The translations under genes and the position numbers were made by a program. A stretch of DNA of 33,310 nt from NCBI GenBank assembly GCA_021371915.1, contig JAJFVG010000016.1, forward strand, positions 1 to 33,310, in the 5' to 3' direction. The notes beneath the pieces are model-generated. The model saw only the letters and a list, made by a program, of their open reading frames with translations. It was not told the origin of the DNA and made no database searches. Of the stretch, positions 22,845 through 30,538 are shown piece after piece. Position 1 is the first letter of the stretch. Every line of letters begins with the position of its first letter. The stretch is from Nitrospiraceae bacterium (GTDB lineage: Bacteria > Nitrospirota > Thermodesulfovibrionia > Thermodesulfovibrionales > Dissulfurispiraceae).

Positions 22845-23924
22845 TTAAAACTTCCTGATCAGCTTATAGTATGTATCCCTCTGGGCAGGAGCAAAGCCTG
22901 CTGCCCTTATGCCATGTACGATCTCTTCCATGCTTATGCTGTACGACACCCCTGCTGCCTTTACAACATTCTCTTCTATCATTGTAGAGCCGAAATCATT
23001 TGCGCCGAACCTGAGCGCAATCTGAGCCATCTTGATGCCCTGGGTCACCCAGGAGGCCTGGATGTTTTTGATATTGTCGAGATAGACTCTTGAGAGCGCA
23101 AGCACCCTCAGATAATCCACAGCAGTTGCCTGCCTGATCTGATCGTGTTTGTTATTTTCTGTTCTGGTGCTCTGCTGTTCTGCATCAGCCAGCTCAGTAT
23201 TGCCCGGCTGGAATGTCCAGGGAATAAATGCTGTGAAACCTCCTGTCCTGTCCTGGAGCGAGCGTATGGAATCAAGATGCTCAATAACCTCCTCAGGAGT
23301 CTCAACGCTTCCGAACATCATGGTGGCAGTAGTCCTCATGCCGAGCTTGTGCGCCTCTTCCATCACGCCAAGCCATCTGCCGGATTTTATCTTTTTGGGA
23401 CTCAATGCATCACGCACCCTGTCAGAGAGTATCTCCGCGCCGCCGCCGGGGATCGAGTCGAGCCCTGCGCTCTTTAACCTTGAAATGGTCTCGCTTATGC
23501 TCAATGCGTGTTTGTCAGCAAGATAGCAAACCTCCGGCGGAGAGAAGCCGTGTATGTTGATGTCATAGCGCTGCTTGATGGACTTCAACAGGTCTATGTA
23601 GTAATCAAGATCAAGGTCAGGATTGAGGCCGCCCTGTATAAGTATCTGCGTGCCACCCAGAGCGATAGTCTCTTCAATTTTTTTGAAGAGTTCTTCTCTG
23701 GACAGCACATACGCGTCAGAACTGCCAGGGTCTCTGTAAAACGCGCAGAACCTGCATTTGTTGATGCAGACATTGGTATAGTTGATATTGCGGTCAACTA
23801 TAAAAGTGACCATGCCTGAAGCATGCATATTTTTTCTGATTTCATCAGCCTGCTGCCCGAGATCGAGCAGGTCTGATGACTTCAGCAATGCCAGGGCATC
23901 TTCATTTGTAATTCTTTCTCTCAT
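22845..23924 (-). CDS. mqnC: Cyclic dehypoxanthinyl futalosine synthase (radical SAM)
   Basis: Radical SAM enzyme of 359 residues that cyclises dehypoxanthine futalosine. C53, C57 and C60 (CINKCRFC) hold the [4Fe-4S]-SAM cluster, and FCAFYR follows. GGTQILIQGGLNPDLDLDYY, GFSPPEV, DSIPGGGAEIL and TAFIPWTFQPGNTEL are MqnC-type signatures that set it apart from MqnE and CofH. Between NTELAD and AVDYLRVLALSR the protein has a polar stretch (EQQSTRTENNKHDQIRQ) that looks like an insertion. The gene overlaps mqnE by 4 nt (ATGA), so both are co-translated. Confidence 0.94.
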   Translation of the reverse strand: MRERITNEDALALLKSSDLLDLGQQADEIRKNMHASGMVTFIVDRNINYTNVCINKCRFCAFYRDPGSSDAYVLSREELFKKIEETIALGGTQILIQGGLNPDLDLDYYIDLLKSIKQRYDINIHGFSPPEVCYLADKHALSISETISRLKSAGLDSIPGGGAEILSDRVRDALSPKKIKSGRWLGVMEEAHKLGMRTTATMMFGSVETPEEVIEHLDSIRSLQDRTGGFTAFIPWTFQPGNTELADAEQQSTRTENNKHDQIRQATAVDYLRVLALSRVYLDNIKNIQASWVTQGIKMAQIALRFGANDFGSTMIEENVVKAAGVSYSISMEEIVHGIRAAGFAPAQRDTYYKLIRKF

Positions 23925-25009
23925 ATGCCCTGCCTGCCGTAAACCCTGATGTGATTGTAATGGGCGTCACGCTCAACAGCCGTCCTGCCGGCCTTAGTTA
24001 TTATGCCTGCAAGCTCCTGCCTGGTCATGCCCTCTTTTGATGTGGCTCCTGCTGAATGTGTTATCTTCTCCTCGATTACAGTGCCGTCAAGATCATCAGC
24101 GCCAAACAGCAGCGCTACCTGAGACACCTTTTCTCCGAGCATTATCCAGTAGGCTTTTATGTGATCAAAATTATCTAGCACTATCCTGCTTATGGCTATT
24201 GTCTTTAGGTCGTCAATTCCAGAGCTGCCGAAGCCGCCTGTCTCTGTATTTTGCGGATGATACGCAAGGGGGATAAATGCCTGAAATCCGACTGTCCTGT
24301 CTTGAAGCTCGCGCAGCCTTATCAGATGGTCAACCCTCTGCTCAATGCCCTCGATGTGTCCATACAGCATGGTTGCATTGGTCTTTATGCCTGCATTGTG
24401 CGCAGCCTCCATTATCCTTAGCCAGCTGTCGCCTGTTATCTTCTCCGGGCAGAGCGCATTTCTTACTGATGGGTCGAATATCTCTGCGCCTCCGCCAGGC
24501 ATAAGATCGAGTCCGCTCTTTTTAAGCTCACTGATCGTATCTTCTATGCTGAGCCCGCTTATTCTTGACAGATAATCTATCTCAACAGCTGTGAATGCCT
24601 TGATCGCGATTGCGGGGAACTCTTTTTTTATGGCAGCCAGCAGGTCCAAATAGTGCTGAAAAGGCCAGTCAGGATGGAGTCCGCCGACTATATGCACCTC
24701 GGAGAACTCGAAATGTTCGCCTTTCGAAGGCCTGAGCTTTTTAATGATCTGCTCTGTTGTCAGTTCATATGCGCCATCTTCTCCCTTTGATCTGCTGAAT
24801 GCGCAGAATTTGCATCTGTTAACGCAAATGTTTGTCGGGTTTACATGGCGGTTGGCAACAAAATACGCATAGTCACTGTTTTTGACCTTGCGCACATGGG
24901 TTGCCATCTTTGCGAGGCTGAATACATCATCACTCTTGTAAAGATAAACAGCCTCTTCAGCAGAGATTCGCGTATTGGAATAAACCTTTTCTTCTATTGC
25001 CCTGAGCAT
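23921..25009 (-). CDS. mqnE: Aminofutalosine synthase (radical SAM)
   Basis: Radical SAM enzyme of 362 residues that joins 3-[(1-carboxyvinyl)oxy]benzoate and SAM to give aminodeoxyfutalosine. The cluster cysteines are C62, C66 and C69 (CVNRCKFC), with FSRSKGEDGAYELT behind. FSEVHIVGGLHPDWPFQHYLDL, KAFTAVEIDYL, LMPGGGAEIF and VGFQAFIPLAYHPQNTE are MqnE signatures. It opens the mqnE-mqnC unit; TATAAT lies 5 nt before the ATG and no Shine-Dalgarno is present, so a leaderless message is likely. It shares a 63-nt divergent gap with uvrA. Confidence 0.94.
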   Translation of the reverse strand: MLRAIEEKVYSNTRISAEEAVYLYKSDDVFSLAKMATHVRKVKNSDYAYFVANRHVNPTNICVNRCKFCAFSRSKGEDGAYELTTEQIIKKLRPSKGEHFEFSEVHIVGGLHPDWPFQHYLDLLAAIKKEFPAIAIKAFTAVEIDYLSRISGLSIEDTISELKKSGLDLMPGGGAEIFDPSVRNALCPEKITGDSWLRIMEAAHNAGIKTNATMLYGHIEGIEQRVDHLIRLRELQDRTVGFQAFIPLAYHPQNTETGGFGSSGIDDLKTIAISRIVLDNFDHIKAYWIMLGEKVSQVALLFGADDLDGTVIEEKITHSAGATSKEGMTRQELAGIITKAGRTAVERDAHYNHIRVYGRQGI

Positions 25010-25014
25010 TGAAG

Positions 25015-25020
25015 ATTATA
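25015..25020 (-). promoter_or_regulatory. -10 element of mqnEC, predicted leaderless
   Basis: Perfect TATAAT on the minus strand, followed by only CTTCA and the mqnE ATG at 25009. The start site should fall on or next to the start codon. The 17-nt-upstream hexamer (GGCCAA) is a poor -35 and is the complement of the uvrA -35 on the other strand. Confidence 0.5.
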
Positions 25021-25037
25021 TAACAAAGGGCAGACCT

Positions 25038-25066
25038 TTGGCCTGTTTTTTGTAAAATGTTAAAAT
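25038..25066 (+). promoter_or_regulatory. Promoter of uvrA (TTGGCC-17-TAAAAT), predicted leaderless
   Basis: TTGGCC (25038-25043), 17-nt spacer, TAAAAT (25061-25066), then six bases (AGCTGA) to the ATG at 25073. Seven bases past the -10 is exactly the A of the ATG. A second TAAAAT at 25053-25058 is too close to this -35. No LexA/SOS box of E. coli or Bacillus type is seen. Confidence 0.5.
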
Positions 25067-25072
25067 AGCTGA

Positions 25073-27850
25073 ATGCCTTACAGCGAACTGATAATTGAGG
25101 GCGCAAAGCAGAACAACCTCAAGGACATCTCCCTGAGGCTGCCGCATAACAAAATAATTGCAGTAACCGGCGTATCAGGCTCCGGCAAATCGTCTCTTGC
25201 GTTTGACACCATATTCGCTGAAGGCCAATGGAGATTCATCGAGTCACTCTCAACATACGCCAGGCTCTTTATAGAAAAGCTCGACAGGCCTGATGCTGAC
25301 TCTATCCGCAATATAAGACCATCAATCGCACTCGAACAGAAAAATCCGGTCAAAAGCTCCAGATCAACAGTAGGCACAATCACAGAAATATACGACCTCT
25401 TCAGGGTGCTCTACGCAAGGGTGAGCACTCCTTTTTGTCCTGAGTGCGGCAGGCCGGTAACGCGGTGGGACACATCATCAATAAAATCCGAATTGATCGA
25501 AAAATATTCAGGCAGGCGCGCGGCCATAATATTCAGCACGCAGGCTCCTCTTCAGCAACTCATCCAATCAGGTTTTCAGCGGCTATGGATAGACGGCGGG
25601 ATCGTTGACATCTCTGAAGCAGGCGCATCCGAGAGCAAAAATGAAGTGGTGCTCGACAGGCTGGTTATCACTGATGAGTCCAGGCTTTCCGACTCCATAG
25701 AGGCTGCATGGCGCGAAGGCAGCGGCAGCATAAAAATAATCCTTTTTGACAAGCCTGCTGAAGATGCTGCGCCTGTTACAACCGTGCTGCTCTTTTCAGA
25801 GCAGAGCTCATGCGAATACTGCGGCATATACGTACCGGAGCCTTCGCCCATACTCTTTTCCTTCAATCACCCTGTATGCGCGTGCGATAAATGCAAGGGT
25901 TTTGGAAATGTGCTCATATATGACGAAGACCTGATCACTCCTGACAAGGAACTCTCCCTGTCAGGAGGCGCGATAGAGCTTTGGGAAAAACCCGGGTACA
26001 AGTGGTGGAAGACGCAGATGATCAAGGGACTGAAAAAGTCAGGCATTGATACAAAAATGCCATACAGACTTCTCAATAAAGAGACTATTAATCTGATCTA
26101 CAAAGGCAACAGCGATTTTTACGGCATCGACTCTTTCTTTGAAGAGATGGAGGCAAAGCGGTACAAGCTGCATGTGCGCGTAATGCTCAGCAGATACAGA
26201 AGCCCTGTCACATGTCCGAAATGCAAGGGAACACGGCTATGTGACGATGCGCTTGTATACAGGATCAGCGGACTGAACATAGCAGAGGCATCTGACCTGC
26301 CTGTATCAAAACTGATCACCTGGATAGACGACCTTGACCTCAGCCTTATGCAGCGAAGCATTGCTGAAGAGCCTCTTCGCCAGATCAGCGCAAAGCTCGG
26401 CTTCCTGAAAAAGGTGGGGCTTGAGTATCTGACTTTAAGCAGGCAGTCAAAAACACTTTCCGGTGGAGAATACCAGCGGGTGAATCTATCAAACCAGCTC
26501 GCATCAGCACTGACCGGCACGCTTTATGTGCTGGATGAACCGACCATAGGCCTGCACCCAAGAGATACCAGAAGAATCGGCAGCATAATGCGACAGCTCT
26601 GCGACCTCGGAAATACCATAATCGTTGTTGAGCATGACAAGGACATAATCTCATCCAGCGACTGGATAGTGGAGCTGGGACCGGAGGGCGGACACCTTGG
26701 CGGAGAGATTGTGTTCAACGGACCAATCGCAGACTTCCTCAAAGCAGATACCCTTACAGCCAGATATATCAGGGGAGATGATCTGCAAACTCATTATACA
26801 ACCGGATCATCCGTCATGAAAAAAGAAATGATATCCAAAAACAGCGATATCATTACTCTTAAAGGCGCATCCGGCAATAATTTAAAAAATATCGATGTGA
26901 GCATACCGCTGACTGCGATGACAGTTGTTACAGGCGTGTCGGGCTCAGGCAAGAGCACACTCATAGTAGAGACACTCTACCATGCAGCAGCCCGGCACTT
27001 CAGAACAGACTCCGAGCATCCGCTGCCTTTCAAAAAACTGGACGGCCTGGCAAAACTGCATGGAGTAAAACTTATTGACCAGAGCCCCATAGGCAGGACT
27101 CCGCGCTCTAATCCCCTAACATACCTGAAAATATTCGAGCCCATAAGAAAACTCTTTGCAGGCCTGCCTGAATCAAAAGCGCACGGATTCGGGCCGGGCC
27201 ATTTTTCATTCAACATAACTGGCGGCAGATGCGAGATGTGCAAGGGAGAGGGATATCAGAAACTGGAGATGTACTTTTTCGAGGATGTGTTCGTAAAGTG
27301 CGAAGAGTGCGGGGGCAGAAGATACAGGCAAGATATACTGCGAGTGCATTACAGAGGCAAAAATATAAGCGATGTACTGGACATGACCGTTGATGAGGCC
27401 TACGGATTCTTCCCGGAAAATCAGGAGCTCCGCGCACGGCTCGGACTGATGAAAGAGATCGGCCTCGGCTACTTGAAGCTCGGCCAGCCTGCAACAACAA
27501 TCTCGGGCGGAGAGGCGCAGAGACTCAAGATATGCGCTGAGCTGAGCCTCACGCCAAAGCACATGTCACGCGGTCTGCTCTACATACTTGATGAACCAAC
27601 AGTGGGCCTGCACCACAGGGATGTGACAATGCTTATGCGCATAATCAGAAAACTGGTTGATGCTGGCAATACAGCGGTGATAATAGAGCACAACCTTGAT
27701 GTGATCTTGCAGGCTGATTGGGTTATAGACCTGGGACCCGAGGGCGGTGACGCAGGAGGCAAAGTAATATTTCAGGGCAGCCCTGCTGACCTTATGAAAA
27801 AGAAAGACTCATACACCGGCAAATACCTGAAAGAACATTTGAAGATTTGA
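25073..27850 (+). CDS. uvrA: Excinuclease ABC subunit A
   Basis: DNA damage sensor of nucleotide excision repair, 925 residues. It has two ABC modules: GVSGSGKSSLAFDTIFAEGQ with LSGGEYQRVNL and VLDEPTIGLHPRD, and GVSGSGKSTLIVETLYHA with ISGGEAQRLKI and ILDEPTVGLHHRD. Zinc modules are CEYCG...CACDKCKG and CEMCKG...CEECGG. The first signature region (GGEYQRVNLSNQLASAL) and RSNPLTYLKIF differ from the usual GGEAQRIRLASQI and RSNPATYTGVF, so this may be a diverged UvrA or a second paralogue. An extra CPECG pair precedes the UvrB-binding region. The ATG has no Shine-Dalgarno and its promoter predicts a leaderless mRNA. Confidence 0.93.
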   Translation: MPYSELIIEGAKQNNLKDISLRLPHNKIIAVTGVSGSGKSSLAFDTIFAEGQWRFIESLSTYARLFIEKLDRPDADSIRNIRPSIALEQKNPVKSSRSTVGTITEIYDLFRVLYARVSTPFCPECGRPVTRWDTSSIKSELIEKYSGRRAAIIFSTQAPLQQLIQSGFQRLWIDGGIVDISEAGASESKNEVVLDRLVITDESRLSDSIEAAWREGSGSIKIILFDKPAEDAAPVTTVLLFSEQSSCEYCGIYVPEPSPILFSFNHPVCACDKCKGFGNVLIYDEDLITPDKELSLSGGAIELWEKPGYKWWKTQMIKGLKKSGIDTKMPYRLLNKETINLIYKGNSDFYGIDSFFEEMEAKRYKLHVRVMLSRYRSPVTCPKCKGTRLCDDALVYRISGLNIAEASDLPVSKLITWIDDLDLSLMQRSIAEEPLRQISAKLGFLKKVGLEYLTLSRQSKTLSGGEYQRVNLSNQLASALTGTLYVLDEPTIGLHPRDTRRIGSIMRQLCDLGNTIIVVEHDKDIISSSDWIVELGPEGGHLGGEIVFNGPIADFLKADTLTARYIRGDDLQTHYTTGSSVMKKEMISKNSDIITLKGASGNNLKNIDVSIPLTAMTVVTGVSGSGKSTLIVETLYHAAARHFRTDSEHPLPFKKLDGLAKLHGVKLIDQSPIGRTPRSNPLTYLKIFEPIRKLFAGLPESKAHGFGPGHFSFNITGGRCEMCKGEGYQKLEMYFFEDVFVKCEECGGRRYRQDILRVHYRGKNISDVLDMTVDEAYGFFPENQELRARLGLMKEIGLGYLKLGQPATTISGGEAQRLKICAELSLTPKHMSRGLLYILDEPTVGLHHRDVTMLMRIIRKLVDAGNTAVIIEHNLDVILQADWVIDLGPEGGDAGGKVIFQGSPADLMKKKDSYTGKYLKEHLKI

Positions 27851-27855
27851 AAATT

Positions 27856-27890
27856 ATAGAGGCCGCTCGCCTGCGGCGAGCGGCCTCTAT
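27856..27890. terminator. Perfect 16-bp stem with 3-nt loop between uvrA and sorB-like gene
   Basis: ATAGAGGCCGCTCGCC (27856-27871), loop TGC, and the exact reverse complement (27875-27890). It lies five bases after the uvrA stop and 16 bases before the end of the converging cytochrome gene, so a two-way terminator is the obvious role. The T-tracts are poor: on the plus strand CAAAAAG follows; on the minus strand AATTTTC follows. Stem strength is exceptional for the window. Confidence 0.65.
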
Positions 27891-27906
27891 CAAAAAGTCC
27901 TCAATA

Positions 27907-28236
27907 TTATTTCGCCTTAGTATAGTTCTCAGCCAGATAGTTGCTGATCTTCTTGGCGTCATCAGCAGGCACAGGAGCCCCGTATGTTTTTATCATCTTA
28001 TCAACAGTACTCTCCCACTGTCTGCGTGAAGGATTCGGCTGACTTGTTATATAGTCGAGGCTATGGCAGATAACACAGTAGCGCTCAACAAGCTCCAGGC
28101 CCGGAGCCTGCTTCATCTCTGTCTTTACAACAGGCAGTTTTAGCATCCGCTTTGTCTCTTCCGGATAAGCAAAGTCAGCGCAGACAAGCATAGAGCCTAT
28201 GGCAGCAATGGACAGAACAGCTAATGATCTTTTCAT
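27907..28236 (-). CDS. sorB: Monoheme c-type cytochrome, SorB-like subunit of sulfite dehydrogenase
   Basis: Small secreted cytochrome of 109 residues. A signal peptide covers about 1-23; the single heme site is C54-V-I-C57-H58 in YCVICHSLDYI. M81 in TVDKMIKTYG is the probable sixth ligand. ISNYLAENY ends the fold. The pattern LVERYCxxCHSLDY...RRQWESTVDKM is that of SorB-type and sulfite dehydrogenase cytochromes. It follows the molybdenum subunit by nine bases, with GGGGG before the ATG, so the two are one unit. It would take electrons from the molybdenum centre and pass them to other cytochromes in the periplasm. Confidence 0.82.
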   Translation of the reverse strand: MKRSLAVLSIAAIGSMLVCADFAYPEETKRMLKLPVVKTEMKQAPGLELVERYCVICHSLDYITSQPNPSRRQWESTVDKMIKTYGAPVPADDAKKISNYLAENYTKAK

Positions 28237-28245
28237 GTCAGCCCC

Positions 28246-29430
28246 CTATTCCACATTCACATTGATTCTTTCTATCTTGTTCCAGGAATAGCCTGACGGA
28301 TTCCAGAGGCTATCAAACGGCTGCGACTCGCCTATGCTGTTGGTCGCCCGTGCCATGATCGTGTATCTGCCCTGCTTCTCCGGCCTCCATTCATGGAACC
28401 ACTGCACCCATGAATATCTGCCGAGATCTTTTCCAAAAGCAGCCTGATGCCATGTTTTGCCATTGTCTGTTGAGACTGCAACATCCTTTATTCCATAGCC
28501 TCCTGAAAAGGCTATGCCCATAATTCTAACCACGCTGTTTGCTTTTATTCGCGAGTCAGCCACAGGCTCGACAACAACAGAGCGCGTCACCATCCTTGTG
28601 ATGGATATGGTCTTTTTTGGCCTTGTGCCAGGCTCAACGCATGCGCATGGGTTATCAGGTATCCTGTATGAGGTCTTCATGAAAAAGCCGTCGTATTCCT
28701 TATTCAGCACTGTAATTTCGCTCAGGGCCTTTACCCAATAGGTACCGTACCACCCTGGCACGATCAGGCGCACAGGAAATCCATTAAGCATAGTGAGTGG
28801 TTCACCATTCATCTCATAAGCGACAATTATTTCATCCTCGAGCGCCTTGTCAACCGCGAGACTCTTCACAAAATCCGGAACAGTCGGCACAGCAGGCCTG
28901 TCAAGGCCATTGAATGTGACATCAACAGCTCCCGGCTTGAGTCCTGCACTGTTGAGTATATCCTTCAGCCGCGCGCCCTTCCATACAACATTGCCCATCG
29001 CGCCATTGGACCACTGCCCCCCAAGTATGCGTGGCTCGAAAAAGCTTCTGCCGTTTCCAGAGCACTGAAGCACAGCAGCATACGATGCAGCAGGCAGCTT
29101 TTTAATATCACTCATCGAGAGCCTCATCTCTTTATTCACATGTCCGCTGACTGTCAGCCTCCACTCTGCAAGATCGACTGATTCAGGAGGCAGCATTGAC
29201 CAGCGCACAAAGAGCGCCTCATTTGGAGTTACGAGTTCCTTGAAGTATTTCAGCGGCGTCTCGAGCTGCGTAGGCCTGGATGTAAGGAGCATCAGATCTG
29301 TCTTTTCAGGAAACCTGACCATCTTTTTCTCTTGTGCAAAAAGATCATGAGGAACCCCGTTGATGGCTGATGCAGCTGTTATTATGCCTGCTGTTTTGAT
29401 GAAGTCGCGTCTGGTGAGTTTTCCGAACAT
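28246..29430 (-). CDS. sorA: Sulfite oxidase-family molybdopterin oxidoreductase, SorA-like
   Basis: Periplasmic molybdenum enzyme of 394 residues. A Tat signal opens it (R7-R8-D-F in KLTRRDFIKTAG) and ends near residue 33. The oxidoreductase domain has C123 in VLQCSGNGRSF as the molybdenum ligand, then NVVWKGARLKDIL, GFPVRLIVPGWYGTYWVK with substrate-site residues, and the C-terminal dimerisation domain with DVAVSTDNGKTW. The frame runs open to 29454, but the ATG at 29430 has GGAGG five bases upstream and starts right at the Tat signal. Paired with a one-heme cytochrome it resembles SorAB sulfite:cytochrome c oxidoreductase. Other members of the family act on other substrates, so sulfite is likely, not proven. 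Confidence 0.9.
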   Translation of the reverse strand: MFGKLTRRDFIKTAGIITAASAINGVPHDLFAQEKKMVRFPEKTDLMLLTSRPTQLETPLKYFKELVTPNEALFVRWSMLPPESVDLAEWRLTVSGHVNKEMRLSMSDIKKLPAASYAAVLQCSGNGRSFFEPRILGGQWSNGAMGNVVWKGARLKDILNSAGLKPGAVDVTFNGLDRPAVPTVPDFVKSLAVDKALEDEIIVAYEMNGEPLTMLNGFPVRLIVPGWYGTYWVKALSEITVLNKEYDGFFMKTSYRIPDNPCACVEPGTRPKKTISITRMVTRSVVVEPVADSRIKANSVVRIMGIAFSGGYGIKDVAVSTDNGKTWHQAAFGKDLGRYSWVQWFHEWRPEKQGRYTIMARATNSIGESQPFDSLWNPSGYSWNKIERINVNVE

Positions 29431-29459
29431 AACAGCCTCCTTTACATGAGACATAGCTT

Positions 29460-29465
29460 ATTATA
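29460..29465 (-). promoter_or_regulatory. -10 element of the sorAB-like unit
   Basis: TATAAT on the minus strand, 29 nt upstream of the sorA-like ATG. The -35 is not recognisable. The leader of about 23 nt contains GGAGG, so this is a leadered gene. It lies just after the terminator candidate of the waaA-lpxK unit. Confidence 0.45.
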
Positions 29466-29476
29466 CTTCTAACCTC

Positions 29477-29498
29477 AAAAAAATCGGACTAACCAGCC
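29477..29498 (-). terminator. Candidate intrinsic terminator after lpxK
   Basis: On the minus strand a short hairpin GGCT-GGTT-AG(T)CC (29498-29486) with one bulge is followed by GA and seven T (29483-29477). The stem is weak, but the T-run is the best in the window and the position, 20 nt after the lpxK stop, is right. Confidence 0.4.
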
Positions 29499-29518
29499 TC
29501 GGTGACAAAATAAAAAAC

Positions 29519-30538
29519 TTATGCCTTTATTCTGCTAAATATGTTTTCGTAAAAACCTGCGCCGACTGAAAAGTCGATGTTAAGGCTGAAAATGTAATCA
29601 GGTATGTCCAGACCAAGCAGCTTGACCATATCCTTCTCAGTGGTAAGTATCGCATCGCACCCCGATGCAGCTGCAGCGCCTAGTATGCGCTCAACATCTT
29701 TTTGTGTGTAGGCATGATGATCCCTAAATGGAATGAATGAGGCCAGATTTGGACATAGTGATAGCACTGATGATCTGAATGATTCAGGATCAGCAAGTCC
29801 GCAAAATGCGAGCACAGTTGTTTTCTTCAACTCATCAATGCTCAACTGGTAGCTGTTTTTGTTGGATATAGCACCCATAACATATTCAGCAGCATACGCC
29901 GGAGCAGATGGATTAATCTTGTGAAGCTCTGCCTCGATCTCATGATTGCCTGATTTGGTGATAATGAAAAAATCAGCATCCGCAAGTTCTGATAACGGGC
30001 CGCGCATCGGGCCAAGGGGAAGCATTCTGCAATTGCCGAATCCCCGCCTGCCGTCAACCAGAACAACATCAATATCCCTGTGCAGCTTCCAGTGCTGAAA
30101 TCCGTCATCAAGTATGAAAAGCGGGTGATGGCTCATTGCAGCAAGCTCGTAGTTTTCCAAAAAAAAGAGTCCGCCCTTATAACGGTCAGCGCATTTCACA
30201 ACATATGCATCAGGCACTTTGACCGTTATCAGCATCGGCTCATCACCTGCGCGCGCAACAGTATCGCAGCAATTATCCGTTATGAACTCATCTTTGCATT
30301 TGGTAACAAAACACGGGCCTTTGGCTCGGCCCCTGTATCCCCGTGTAAGTATTACAGGCTGGTAACCTCGGCTGACCGCCTGTTTTGCGAGTGATATCGC
30401 TGCCGGAGTTTTTCCTGTGCCGCCGAGCGTGAGATTGCCTATGCTGATCACAGGATATGGCAGCTTTTTTTGCGCGGCAAGAGCCCACTTCTTTTTGATC
30501 GAGTAGCCGGCATGGTATATGTGTTCGAGAATATTCAC
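29519..30538 (-). CDS. lpxK: Tetraacyldisaccharide 4'-kinase
   Basis: Lipid A kinase of 339 residues acting at the inner membrane. The P-loop is in SIGNLTLGGTGKTPA, followed by LTRGYRG, GDEPMLI, and DDGFQHWKLHRDIDVVLVD with the catalytic residues. The start is GTG at 30538, overlapping the waaA stop as GTGA; no separate Shine-Dalgarno is visible, so it is translationally coupled. Together with waaA it shows that the organism makes lipid A, hence a Gram-negative outer membrane. Length and motifs are normal. Confidence 0.95.
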   Translation of the reverse strand: MNILEHIYHAGYSIKKKWALAAQKKLPYPVISIGNLTLGGTGKTPAAISLAKQAVSRGYQPVILTRGYRGRAKGPCFVTKCKDEFITDNCCDTVARAGDEPMLITVKVPDAYVVKCADRYKGGLFFLENYELAAMSHHPLFILDDGFQHWKLHRDIDVVLVDGRRGFGNCRMLPLGPMRGPLSELADADFFIITKSGNHEIEAELHKINPSAPAYAAEYVMGAISNKNSYQLSIDELKKTTVLAFCGLADPESFRSSVLSLCPNLASFIPFRDHHAYTQKDVERILGAAAASGCDAILTTEKDMVKLLGLDIPDYIFSLNIDFSVGAGFYENIFSRIKA

